NCBI RefSeq assembly: GCF_036669915.1
Contig: NC_089322.1
Span: 11,124,041 to 11,188,040, forward strand
Direction of reading: 5' to 3'
Origin: Pocillopora verrucosa
Taxonomy: Eukaryota > Cnidaria > Anthozoa > Scleractinia > Pocilloporidae
DNA: 64,000 nucleotides
The translations under genes and the position numbers were made by a program. Under the pieces are notes generated by a model. It was given only the letters and a program-made list of their open reading frames with translations. It did not search any database and was not told the DNA's origin. This document shows, in pieces, positions 14,009-27,900 of the stretch. Every line of letters begins with the position of its first letter. Position 1 is the first letter of the stretch.

Positions 14009-14441
14009 TTTCTTTCTTTTTTTTTCTTTTTTTTCGAGTCTCTGATTTTTATTCAGTCAAACTCAGTTTCAGTGAACATGTTTTGCTGGTGCGAATGAGT
14101 TATTAATCTAGTACAAAAGGCAGGTGCATGGGGCGTATCCGTTGGTAATAAATAACTTGCTTTGCCAAGTAAGGAACATGAAAAGGTAACAACATTGAAT
14201 TAAAAGTCGGAACCAATTATACGAACGACTGAAAGCGCAATTGGTGCCCTCTATGTTTGTCTGGTACAAACAAACACACGCTGTTACCGACGGTAATAAC
14301 GTAGAGATTGAGGTAATTGCGCCTGCTTAAAAAGAGGCTGTTCCTGCGCTTGTTTGTTTTTTTCTGGTTTCTTGTTTGTTTGTTTATTTGTTTGTTTGTT
14401 TGTTTTTGTTTGTTTGTTTGTTTGTCCTTGTTCTTGTTCTT

Positions 14442-14476
<35 letters not shown>

Positions 14477-14911
14477 GAACAAGAAAAGACAGCGGCAATG
14501 AATTGTAACGTCGGTACAAATTATACGAACGGCTAAAAGCGCAAAATGGTGACCTTTATGTTTGTCTAGTTCGAGCAAACTCGCGGAAAACGCATCAAAA
14601 CAGTTGACCTCCGTCGCTGCTCACTTTCTGTCAAATTTTTGTCGCCAATCAAACCGAGAGTCGATCGCTCGAATGTTCTGACAAGATATCTTTTTTTCTA
14701 CGTCGACATTTTTCCGCAGAGGCGGGTCACCTTTGGAGACGTGGTCATTGATTTTCTCTGTTGCTTCATGACAATAATGCGAGTTTTTCGCTCACGTAAC
14801 AAAAACCAAGAAAAAAAACAACAACCACAACAAAACGAAACGGAACACACACAGAAAAATTAAAGACGTGTAAAAGGAGATGGGCTGCTCATTGACCTTT
14901 AGGTTAGTGGT

Positions 14912-14927
14912 GGCTCCTAAAGGAGCC
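14912..14927 (-). terminator. Histone 3' stem-loop of H3, unit 4
   Basis: Intact palindrome beyond the stop of the frameshifted H3. Confidence 0.94.
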
Positions 14928-14959
14928 GTTAGTGTTTGTTTGATGACCAAGCGACTGTA

Positions 14960-16229
<1,270 letters not shown>

Positions 16230-16261
16230 AGAATCACGGAAACCTCAGAGAACTGATAAAC

Positions 16262-16277
16262 GGCTCCTTTAGGAGCC
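16262..16277 (+). terminator. Histone 3' stem-loop of H4, unit 4
   Basis: Intact palindrome 32 bases past the stop. Confidence 0.94.
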
Positions 16278-17448
16278 ACCACCTCATGCGAAAGTCGTGA
16301 TCAGCCACAGTGATGGTCAAACCCTGTGTTTGAACAACGAGTCAAAGGGCGATATTATTCTGCTCTCAACGTTTCTCCTAGTCCTTGTGTTAGCGTTAAT
16401 GCAGTGTAAAATAGTCTCTCGTTCCAACAGGGAACTGGGATGGCAGGAAATAGGAAATAGGAAATAGGAAATAGGAAATTGGAGGTTTCAAAAGCCACGC
16501 AAAGCTGGGTTCAGCGAACGTTCTACTCAAATTCTATTACGTTTCCACGCAATGGAACCACGCGTGATCGCGTTCACTCAACGTTTCTCCTAGTCCTTGT
16601 GTTAGCGTTAATGCAGTGTAAAATAGTCTCTCGTTCCAACAGGGAACTGGGATGGCAGGAAATAGGAAATAGGAAATAGGAAATAGGAAATAGGAAATAG
16701 GAAATAGGAAATAGGAAATAGGAAATTGGAGTTTCAAAAGCCATGCAAAGCTGGGTTCAGCGAACGTTCTACTCAAATTCTATTACGTTTCCACGCAATG
16801 GAACCACGCGTGATCGCACCGTTCTCCAAGTACGTTAGTTCTGATCATTATGAGAACGCCGACACCACACATTTCGAGTCGCTTGTCTTGCTTTGCAAAA
16901 TTAGCCCCACCTGGGAAGCAGAAAAGTACCTCGTTCCTTTTTGGAACGGGGATGGCAAGGAATAGAAAAGATTAAAGCGGATTTGCAACAACCACGCAAA
17001 CTTGGGATCAGCGATCGTACCATTCAAACTCAAATGCGTTTCTCTGTCTTGATAGGTAGGAAGGCAGTTTATGCAAGTCGCAAATTCCACGCTCCAACAA
17101 TTGAAAGAGAGACAGTAGCGGGCTGCAAATGTGTCGAGGCATTTTGCAAATCCAAATTACCATCGTCCAACCAAACGAACGAAAACAAAGTCGCCGGCAA
17201 TGTTTCCAAAAAAAGCAAAGCTGATTTGAATTGTCTTTCTTGCCTTCTGTTTGATTTGACTTGCTTTTTATTTGTTTAACTAGTTCGGGATCAAAAATGC
17301 GGAATGTAAGCGATGGACACTAGGTGAACTGAAACGATTTGTTTTGATCGATAACAAAGTAAAGACGCGAGCGCTTGTGTGTGCATGTACGAGTGTCAAT
17401 TGGAGTAAATGGATTTTTCACTGATCACGACTTTTTTCGAGGTTTGGT

Positions 17449-17464
17449 GGCTCCTAAAGGAGCC
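17449..17464 (-). terminator. Histone 3' stem-loop of H2A, unit 4
   Basis: Intact palindrome 19 bases beyond the H2A stop. Confidence 0.94.
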
Positions 17465-17483
17465 GTTTTGAAGTTTGATGTTG

Positions 17484-17861
17484 TCAATGGTGCTTCTTCT
17501 CGGCCTTCTTGGGTAGCAGCACGGCCTGTATGTTGGGAAGAACACCGCCCTGGGCGATCGTTACACCAGCTAGAAGTTTGTTCAATTCCTCGTCGTTTCG
17601 GACGGCCAACTGCAGGTGTCTGGGAATGATTCTGGTCTTCTTGTTGTCACGAGCGGCGTTTCCGGCCAACTCTAGAATTTCAGCACTTAGATACTCGAGC
17701 ACAGCGGCCAAGTACACGGGAGCACCCGCCCCGACACGCTCTGCATAGTTTCCTTTGCGAAGGAGTCGGTGGATGCGGCCGACTGGAAACTGAAGACCTG
17801 CTCGGCTGGACCTGCTCTTTGCCTTGGTGCCCGACGCTTTTCCTTTCCCTCGGCCGGTCAT
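17484..17861 (-). CDS. H2A: Histone H2A, unit 4 (intact)
   Basis: 125 codons, protein identical to units 1 and 2, with an intact stem-loop. Together with the following H2B it is the only H2A/H2B pair in the window in which both genes are open. Confidence 0.98.
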   Translation of the reverse strand: MTGRGKGKASGTKAKSRSSRAGLQFPVGRIHRLLRKGNYAERVGAGAPVYLAAVLEYLSAEILELAGNAARDNKKTRIIPRHLQLAVRNDEELNKLLAGVTIAQGGVLPNIQAVLLPKKAEKKHH

Positions 17862-18204
17862 TTTAGTTTTCTCTCTCGCAAACTAGCTCGTGCTTGGACA
17901 CACACTGAAATCCAACGATTTTGTTGTCTAAATTGTGACGCCTTCCGAGTCGTGACGCCGTACTTATCTCGCGGCTCGCGCGCGCTAACGGATCGAAACC
18001 CTCCAATCAAAATAATTCCGCCCTCTGTTGCCTCTCAGTCTTTTGTTCCTTTCACAGCTGTATCTGAGCCAATCGCTTCAAAGAGAATTTTCGTTGGCAT
18101 ACTAATTGATCCTCAACAATGGACCTTAAATAGGGAGTAAATTCTCCTGTCTAGTCACTCACCTCAGTCTATTTTTGAGAGAACGGTGATAGATTTCTCT
18201 AGAC
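17862..18204. promoter_or_regulatory. Divergent H2A/H2B promoter spacer, unit 4
   Basis: Carries the CCAAT and CTTAAATAGG elements towards H2B and the CCAATCAAAATAA segment towards H2A. This is the reference spacer, as it lies between two intact genes. Confidence 0.75.
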
Positions 18205-18585
18205 ATGGCACCAAAAGTTCCCGCGGCCGGAAAAGGCGAGAAGAGAGCAGGCAAGGCTAAATCAGCCCCGACAGACCCTGGCAAGAAAAAGAAGAGAAGC
18301 AAGAGAAAGGAGAGCTATGCGATCTACATCTACAAAGTGTTGAAACAGGTGCACCCCGACACCGGTATCTCCAGCAAAGCCATGGGTATCATGAACTCGT
18401 TTGTCAACGATGTCTTTGAACGCATCGCGACCGAATCCTCGCGGCTCGCGCACTACAACAAGAAGTCCACCATCAGTTCTCGCGAAATCCAGACCGCCAT
18501 TAGGTTACTGTTACCGGGCGAACTCGCAAAACATGCAGTAAGCGAGGGTACAAAAGCAGTCACCAAATATACAAGCAGCAAGTGA
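18205..18585 (+). CDS. H2B: Histone H2B, unit 4 (intact)
   Basis: 126 codons, protein identical to the unit 3 H2B. Used here as the reference for the indels in units 1 and 2. The stem-loop is at 18609-18624. Confidence 0.98.
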   Translation: MAPKVPAAGKGEKRAGKAKSAPTDPGKKKKRSKRKESYAIYIYKVLKQVHPDTGISSKAMGIMNSFVNDVFERIATESSRLAHYNKKSTISSREIQTAIRLLLPGELAKHAVSEGTKAVTKYTSSK

Positions 18586-18608
18586 ACTGCCCGACCTCAC
18601 AAACAAAC

Positions 18609-18624
18609 GGCTCCTTTAGGAGCC
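18609..18624 (+). terminator. Histone 3' stem-loop of H2B, unit 4
   Basis: Intact palindrome. Confidence 0.94.
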
Positions 18625-18708
18625 ACCACATATCATGAAAGTAAATGTCCAACATTGTTGTTCTTTGTGATAAGAATACATGAAAGTCATATATTGTTCA
18701 TATGTTGT

Positions 18709-18784
<76 letters not shown>

Positions 18785-19658
18785 TTCTTTTTCGAGTCTC
18801 TGATTTTTATTCAGTCAAACTCAGTTTCAGTGAACATGTTTTGCTGGTGCGAATGAGTTATTAATCTAGTACAAAAGGCAGGTGCATGGGGCGTATCCGT
18901 TGGTAATAAATAACTTGCTTTGCCAAGTAAGGAACATGAAAAGGTAACAACATTGAATTAAAAGTCGGAACCAATTATACGAACGACTGAAAGCGCAATT
19001 GGTGCCCTCTATGTTTGTCTGGTACAAACAAACACACGCTGTTACCGAACGGTAATAACGTAGAGATTGAGGTAATTGCGCCTGCTTAAAAAGAGGCTGT
19101 TCCTGCGCTTGTTTGTTTTTCTGGTTTCTTGTTTGTTTGTTTATTTGTTTGTTTGTTTGTTTGTTTGTTTGTCCTTGTTCTTGTTCTTGTTCTTTTTTTT
19201 TTTTTTTTTTTTGCCAAGTAAGGAACAAGAAAAGACAGCGGCAATGAATTGTAACGTCGGTACAAATTATACGAACGGCTAAAAGCGCAAAATGGTGACC
19301 TTTATGTTTGTCTAGTTCGAGCAAACTCGCGGAAAACGCATCAAAACAGTTGACCTCCGTCGCTGCTCACTTTCTGTCAAATTTTTGTCGCCAATCAAAC
19401 CGAGAGTCGATCGCTCGAATGTTCTGACAAGATATCTTTTTTTCTACGTCGACATTTTTCCGCAGAGGCGGGTCACCTTTGGAGACGTGGTCATTGATTT
19501 TCTCTGTTGCTTCATGACAATAATGCGAGTTTTTCGCTCACGTAACAAAAACCAAGAAAATGAAACAACAACCACAACAAAACGAAACGGAACACACACA
19601 GAAAAATTAAAGACGTGTAAAAGGAGATGGGCTGCTCATTGACCTTTAGGTTAGTGGT

Positions 19659-19674
19659 GGCTCCTAAAGGAGCC
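19659..19674 (-). terminator. Histone 3' stem-loop of H3, unit 5
   Basis: Intact palindrome. Confidence 0.95.
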
Positions 19675-19706
19675 GTTAGTGTTTGTTTGATGACCAAGCG
19701 ACTGTA

Positions 19707-20977
<1,271 letters not shown>

Positions 20978-21009
20978 AGAATCACGGAAACCTCAGAGAA
21001 CTGATAAAC

Positions 21010-21025
21010 GGCTCCTTTAGGAGCC
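21010..21025 (+). terminator. Histone 3' stem-loop of H4, unit 5
   Basis: Intact palindrome, last one in the window. Confidence 0.94.
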
Positions 21026-21191
21026 ACCACCTCATGCGAAAGTCGTGATCAGCCACAGTGATGGTCAAACCCTGTGTTTGAACAACGAGTCAAAGGGCGA
21101 TATTATTCTGCTCTCAACGTTTCTCCTAGTCCTTGTGTTAGCGTTAATGCAGTGTAAAATAGTCTCTCGTTCCAACAGGGAACTGGGATGG

Positions 21192-21231
21192 NNNNNNNNN
21201 NNNNNNNNNNNNNNNNNNNNNNNNNNNNNNN
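21192..21231. other. Assembly gap, 40 N
   Basis: Replaces the short GGAAATA array. Histone-spacer sequence continues on the far side, so this gap is local. Confidence 0.99.
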
Positions 21232-21400
21232 GTTTCAAAAGCCACGCAAAGCTGGGTTCAGCGAACGTTCTACTCAAATTCTATTACGTTTCCACGCAAT
21301 GGAACCACGCGTGATCGCGTTCACTCAACGTTTCTCCTAGTCCTTGTGTTAGCGTTAATGCAGTGTAAAATAGTCTCTCGTTCCAACAGGGAACTGGGAT

Positions 21401-21500
21401 NNNNNNNNNNNNNNNNNNNNNNNNNNNNNNNNNNNNNNNNNNNNNNNNNNNNNNNNNNNNNNNNNNNNNNNNNNNNNNNNNNNNNNNNNNNNNNNNNNNN
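21401..21500. other. Assembly gap, 100 N
   Basis: A run of exactly 100 N, a common placeholder for a gap of unknown size. The left side is histone spacer and the right side is the interior of an HSPA12-like exon, so the sequences on either side are joined only by scaffolding. Confidence 0.99.
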
Positions 21501-24416
21501 TGGCTGGTACGGTCAGAACCCACTGGATATCCTCCATTCCAAATCTGTCATCACTTGTCTCTCGCCGAATAACGCTGAGCGCTTGTTCTTTAAGAAACCG
21601 GATAGAATGTGCAAACACTTGCTTTGCAGGCAGGAGTTTTCCATTTGCTGCAGCTATCTTGGTGTTAAGATTCAGGCTCTAACGTGACCACGGGAGAAAA
21701 CATGAAATAACTAAGTACTTCGTGTGTGTTCTTCACATGCATCCAAAAATGTATCGTTATGCCAAGTGTAACCTTGATTGAAATAGTACTCCATCTAAAC
21801 CGGAATATGAGCGCTTACCTTGCGATAGATGCAAGTAGCTTTATTAATCGATTCTTAACACAGAGATATGTCAGAATTTTACGGTCAAAAAGGTTAACCC
21901 TTTCAAAAATGTCACCTACTATTCTGAATGATGTGTTTCCAAAATCTGAAAGTATTTTAGTTTTGCCAAATTATTTCTACGAGGTTATATTTTTGTTAAA
22001 AGATGTGCACAATCTTCCACACGGCTATAAAACTCTCAAATGTTGAACAAACAACCTAATAATGGTAATGATGATCTTTATTTTGAAGTGAAGTTTTCTA
22101 AGGCTCTAACGAAAATCATAACAAGATTTAAAGAATGGTTAATCCACTGGGAGATGCCCAACAACTTGAAACTCCTGCTGTGGGTTTGTTTTCTTGGATC
22201 GGCCAGAATGGTGCAAAAAGTCTTAGACACTTTTACGAAACTTTTCACTTAATGGAACAAAAAGTGCAAGGTGCCCAGACCACGGAATGTGCCCCGATGC
22301 TCCTTTAAGTTTCCTGCATAGGAGGTGACTCGTGATGATTATGAAAATGATAGGAACAAAGCTTGTATTGATGATGGTGGTAACAATGATGATATGACAG
22401 TGATGATGATGAGCATAATAACACTGATAAAGATGGTTAGGGTTATGATTAGGCAATGGTGACAATAAAGTGCACAAAACACGCACTATCGATCGTGACT
22501 GAAATGAAATGGTCATACATTCTTGATTCGCACATATACTAACTAATCCTTGAATTTAACAGGCCTCTTACCTCATCATTATGTAAGAGCATTTTGAAAT
22601 GCCGGAAAAACATGTATTCTTTTTCCTCTGAGATGCTGGTCAGATTCGCGTACTTTTCTTCTGCTTCGTATCCAAACGAGTGAAATGACAAGTCTGGTTC
22701 AAGAAGCAGACATGTAGGAGTTTTGCTGGTTTGATGGCCCTGATCATTCATCCAGGCTCTGTTCATAAAAATCACGTCTTTACCGTCATCTTTGTTGAAT
22801 GAGAAAGCAAAGCCACTATAGGTGGTGCCAAAGTCTATTGCAACCGTGGCAAGGAAGGACTTTTCAACATGTAGAAGCGAGGTGCTGAGATCTGTTTGGA
22901 GAAGAATGACACCAAAATAACGCAAAGATGAAATAAAATTGAGCTGGGCTGCGTTGTTAACTAGAGGGGAGCCGTTACTTGAAGCAAGCTTTAACACAAC
23001 TTTTCTCTTCGATTGGCGCAGCCACGGTACGGCATACGCCTGGCTTCCGTACATCAAGGTTCGGATTGCCCTAATAACCCTCATTCGATATGAAAAGCAG
23101 ACCCAAACACAAAATCAATATAGACCGGACTATCGTAGTCGTCACGATGGTCCAAGTTGATTGTGGTGGTTTAGCATAGTTTTTCAACAGTAAAATTAAT
23201 GGAAACCAGTCTCTGAAGTTATTTCTCCCTCTTTAGCATCAATGGGACATTTACCAAATGTAGAGATGGTGAGGGGCAAAAAATGACAAATAATCTTTAT
23301 ACATGTATGTCTAGGGTATTTGATTTGAGGCAATCCAATCCTCAATCAGCTGGATTTTGTGGAAGCCCTCTCAATGAATGTAACCATGTAAATATTGTAA
23401 AATTAGATTTTAAAAAATCGATCTACTGGAAGCGTTGTGGGTTAATCAAATTAAAAAACTTCTTTTATTCAACATTGACTATCTCTAGTTACTCTAATTA
23501 ATGGCCAAGATATTATTCAAGAAACAGCGATCACGGAAGGGTAACAGCTGCCTTAAAGGTTCAATATTGTCGGCTCCAAGGGATAATAAATGATAGTGTA
23601 TTAATTCAATACTAGTGATATCGAAACCACCATATTCATTGGTCAATCCCTAGTTTTACAGTTGCCTCACGTCTATTTAAAGTACCCCCTTTTCATGAGT
23701 TAAGCATGTTCATGAGAACGATACAAATCGCCGGTAAATTACGTTATATTTCTTCAACTCTGCGTTAGCATTTTAGTTTTTGGGTTAAATCATATTGTAA
23801 GCAACTGGTGCCTCACGGTAATACCGCTAATTGTTCATTTCTTTGTTTTTCTCTGTTAGCCATTTAGTTGCATTCAGTCACAGTTGTGCTTTAGAAAATG
23901 ATTGACCAAAACAACGATGCAAACTACAAAACGGAAGCAACGTACTACTGACTGACGTGTCAGGTTAAAACCCCAAAATTTACCATTCAGAAGCTATTAA
24001 ATAATTAAAAGAGAAGACTATCTGCTAAATATTCAGGGAAACACAAGTGATTTTGAGAAACCTGCTTGAGAAGCTGTCTTCTATTTAGGTCTTACAACAG
24101 CCTCGCGTTTTGCAGCAAATCAAATATGGCGAACTTCAAACGACGGGCCAGGGAAATTTGCTAAGCGTGAATAGAATTTCAGAGACACCGTATATTGCAA
24201 AACAGCTTTGCTGAAACGCAGATAATTAAGATCATGCTTTTCGTTTTCACAAGAACTTTGGCTTTAAAACAAATCATTCATCTTGTATATTCTAACACAT
24301 CGCAAATAAACAATAGCAGATTCCATATGGTGCAATATTTCTTGCTTCATCACCCAAACCTTATGAACTAATAAATGTATGCTAAAGTTATTGTTACCTG
24401 TCAAAGATAAGGCCAT
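21501..24416 (-). CDS. HSPA12: HSPA12-like atypical Hsp70, copy 1 (3' part missing at gap)
   Basis: Reading on the minus strand I find three phase-consistent coding exons. Exon 1 (24398-24416) is 19 nt, ATG with A at -3 and G at +4, donor GTAACA; it encodes MALSLT plus one base and is inferred. Exon 2 (22572-22891, acceptor CCAAACAG, donor GTAAGA) carries the phosphate-1 motif AIDFGTTYSG at about residues 24-33. Exon 3 (21501-21678, acceptor CGTTAG) includes DIQWVLTVPA and is cut by the 100-N gap. HSPA12 proteins are Hsp70-fold ATPases lacking the usual substrate-binding domain and EEVD end. The exon boundaries match those of copy 2 at 57073-63935. The exons homologous to that copy's last two are not in the window. 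Confidence 0.87.
22340..22440. repeat. GATGAT-rich low-complexity stretch in HSPA12-like intron
   Basis: Imperfect GATGAT/GATAAT trinucleotide repeats within the intron between exons 2 and 3. No coding signal. The rest of this intron and of intron 1 (22892-24397) shows no feature I can name. Confidence 0.6.
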
Positions 24417-24927
24417 AGTGTTCCCAAAATCTTCTTAAAGCGAAAGCGAACACTTCAAATGATAGGGCAACAAATCTGTGCTTGTGGTAGCTATTGAACT
24501 ATGTTCCTCTTTCCAACATGAAAGGGAAATTTCCCGGAAATCAATCTGACCAATAGGGGATCAAACGATGACCCGTTTCTTTCAAAACAACAGCGGGTGA
24601 CTTGCATTACATCTTGGTCATCATTACTCGTTAACTTCAAATGTTTCGCAGTTTTGTCTTTTTCAATTTTTTTGCTTCTTAATAGGGTTGATTCTCAGAA
24701 CCAATTTACCTCTACCCACTGATACTGACCTCTTACCAACGATGAAATTTAATCTTTTATTTTGTCACCTACGTGTTGTGCTCTGATCTGGACAGAGATC
24801 GTGTTCATTGAATTGTGTGACAGCTTCCGGTTTTCCGCGAAAGAGAAAATGAGAAAGCGGAAGTCATTTTTTCTTGGAATATCTCGCGTATTTGTAGGTT
24901 TCGGCGTCACTCTTGTGGAACTACATC
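24417..24927. promoter_or_regulatory. Putative shared upstream region of HSPA12-like and MIEAP-like genes
   Basis: 511 bp separate the inferred start codon of HSPA12-like copy 1 (minus) and the start codon of the first MIEAP-like gene (plus). The head-to-head arrangement suggests a bidirectional promoter. I see no strong TATA box. It depends on the 19-nt first exon of copy 1 being right. Confidence 0.45.
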
Positions 24928-27900
24928 ATGGCAGGACAGTACAGCAAACCGACAAGTTCCAGGTCTGGACGTCGGCGAGAGTCTCTTGAAGGAACGAGTC
25001 ATGAGCAATCACTTCCTTGGGACGTCGAGTTTATTCAAAAACTAAGAAAGCTTCCAGATGAACTTACCCGACTCTACAGTGAAAACAGTACTCTGAAAAG
25101 AGAAGCGGAAGGGTCACCCTCGAGGTAAACATTAACATAGATACGGCGTCATTTCGTGTTTTGAATATCTACAGCGTTCCTTTAGTTCACTGGAGAATCT
25201 AATTTGATAACTCTCTTTACTTATTACAAATTTATTGGCAAGAACCAAACAATTTTAATAACTTTGAATAGGGCTGAGAGAGATAGTGAGTGAATAGACA
25301 TAGCCATGACTGTTTGGTTGTTGTTTTAGCTGGCACTCGAGGCGAATTTTGACTGGCTTTACAAATATGCAAAATACTGTCGTATTAGCTCAAAAGTCCT
25401 TCTGTTATTCGTTTTCCACCAAATGAAAATTCAATTTCAGTACGACTCATTACAGAAACCTTGGGGTCTCCAAGTGGCTCCCACATTTGTTTGGGTCCAT
25501 GCGTTCGTCCATGTGTGGAGAAACTCAGCTTGTGGAAGTCAGGCAACTACAAATGTGGTCCGCTCATAAAGCTCATAAATGTAGTCGCCCAGTTCATAAA
25601 GGTAGCGTGAGGGCGGTCGTATCATTTGTTTAGTGTATTTCTCAATTTCATTTTACAGTTGCAGTACGAATCAATCATTTTGATCGACTGTCAGTACATG
25701 AGATAGCGTTACGCTTGCATCTGTCGAAAAACAAATCGCCTCAATCGTCAGAAGGCGAAGCTTTCCGCTCGCGGCACAAAATGCCTAGAAAACCACTTTT
25801 CCGTTTCCTTACTGCTAGCAGAAAGCCGTTGGTAATTCTTGCATGCATATTTCATTTGGCGGATCAGATTTCTGCAAAGTCGTGCATGCATTTTCGGGAA
25901 ATTAATAATAATGCGTGTAGTGAGTGGTACAGCAACTGTCCTGTAAATACAATCAAATGAGACTACTTTCAATCCTGGTGCTCTTCGCTTTAATTTAAAG
26001 ATGTTTGCTACCTCATAATTCTGTTTATTTATAAGATATCCGTACAGCACATGTTGATTGCTTTAATTATTTGTGTTCCCTCTATATCAATTTAACATTC
26101 TTCTCAGTCTATCAATTTTCCTTACATAAGATCTGATTAAACCGACGTAGTTATCGATCCACTTCCCAGGCTCGACTCATCTAGGAAGAGAATCGAGAAA
26201 TTTTGGCAGGAAAGGTTAGAAACCAGAGAAAAAGAGCTAAAAAACGAGCAGGAAGACAGGTAAAAATTTTTCTGAAATGTTCGTCGTCAGAAAGTTTATT
26301 TCCTGGTTCAAGTGTATCACTGAAGCGCCCCTTGTAGCGCCTCACGTTCATTATGCATCTATTGAAAAGGGCAGCTGCAAACTGGTTAGCCGATGTCCAA
26401 TGCGTTGTTGTGTGACTGTAATCCTTTCATGTAGGACTGACCCTTGGTAAGACAAGGCTTACATCAAGAAACATGTCTTCAACAATAACCATTTCTATTA
26501 TTTATTTGGAAATTTATGTGAAGGCCTTTCAATACCAAGGGAAATTGATGAAACCTCTTAAGCAAAATATAAGGGGGGCAGGTAAACTGTATTAGGGGGT
26601 TACCCTGAGATAGTGAATTTAGTTTATCGGCTTCATTCATTCAGTTCGATTACAAAAACCAGTTCATACCAATTTGAAATATCTGACTGAAAATTTGGAC
26701 CAGGTGTGTAGAATTTGGAGCCGTTGGTTACTGTTATTCTGCGCCATCGGCAATATTACAGGATTTTACAGATGCGGAAGCACTATGAACAGCTAGCGAA
26801 GAACGATACCGAAACTTTACAGAAGAACAACACTGAGCTACAAAACCGCCTACGGCGAAGGTAAATCCGCGAAGCTTTATCATAGTCATGAGGAGGATAA
26901 CAAGTCAATTCTAAGATAAATTAATAATAACATGGAATATATATTACTTTTATGTAATAACGCATAATAAGCATCTGTGCTATCCTCCAATCGATCACAA
27001 GTATGAACCAATCAAAAGGTGTTTAAAATTAAGCTAAATATATAAAAAGATAATGTAAAGCCATTTGAATTAATTATTGAGCCAGCTAATGCAAATTTCA
27101 AATTTGGAATTTCTTCCTTATGCATTTTTCAGATATATTTAAAATTGTTAATGTTTTTGGAAGAAAAATTGTGGGTTAAAAAAGGGGAGGAAGGGGGTTT
27201 GAAAATTCGTTTCGCCAGCTCAGATTTTCCAGAATTTTTGTTATCAACCCATATCTTTTTCGATGCCTTTCCATACACATTTTTGTTTCATGAATCAATC
27301 TCCTTGTGACCCAAATCTCATTTTTATGAGGGGGGGAGGGGGGGGGGAAAGCCATATTCAAGTTCCCATTTTGCCGTTTCAGACTCCTCTGTAATTCCTT
27401 CTGCAATCCACATTCTCAGTTTAGAAATTTGCAACAAGATGGAAGAAGAAAATAAAACTTTGCAGAAAAAATTGAAAGAATCAGAGCGCCAGCTGCAGGA
27501 GACTGTCAATTCTAGTCATTCAAGAGACGCTTCGGAAAGGTAAGTGGTTGCCTCAGCAAATTTAGAGCAGAGGGATGGAAGGGAAATAGTGGTGTATGGA
27601 ACAAAAAGAAGTAGGACAAAGGAATGGTTCTTTAATCAATGAGTGTGTTACAGGCCTCTCTGAAGCTTTGGTTTCTTATTTTTCTGGCCTCGCTGGATGA
27701 CAAAAGTGCTGCATTGAATACTGGTGTGAAGTCAGTTTTTACACGTGGTCATATCCGCCCTTAATTAGGCTATAATCGTCGTTCACTTTTCAAAATTTAA
27801 AACAACAACAACAAGATAGCTCTCGCCATAGTCAAGTAATTTCCATTAGAAATGTTGAATAAAGAATATTATTTTATAATAAACTTACTCTGAGAAATCT

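Larger units (their letters stand above)
13811..14959. repeat. H2B-H3 spacer between units 3 and 4
   Basis: TTTC array at about 13933-14034, GTTT array at about 14374-14425, T tract at about 14447-14473, then the unique part. No gene seen. Confidence 0.85.
16230..17483. repeat. H4-H2A spacer with internal tandem duplication, unit 4
   Basis: GGAAATA arrays at about 16444-16481 and 16656-16727. The third block hairpin is intact (CGTTCCTTTTTGGAACG near 16932). Otherwise as in unit 1. No gene seen. Confidence 0.8.
18586..19706. repeat. H2B-H3 spacer between units 4 and 5
   Basis: TTTC array at about 18707-18784, GTTT array at about 19128-19170, T tract at about 19193-19211. The TTTC and GTTT arrays account for most of the length difference between units. 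No gene seen. Confidence 0.85.
20978..21400. repeat. Truncated H4-H2A spacer, unit 5
   Basis: The spacer starts as in the other units. The two GGAAATA arrays are exactly where the N runs lie (21192-21231 and from 21401), with the intervening flank at 21232-21400 preserved. The repeat block is broken off at the second array. Confidence 0.85.

Noticed and set aside
22939-23160. 73-codon plus-strand ORF upstream of HSPA12-like exon 2
   Set aside because: Lies in the intron opposite a long read-through frame; no splice or protein evidence.
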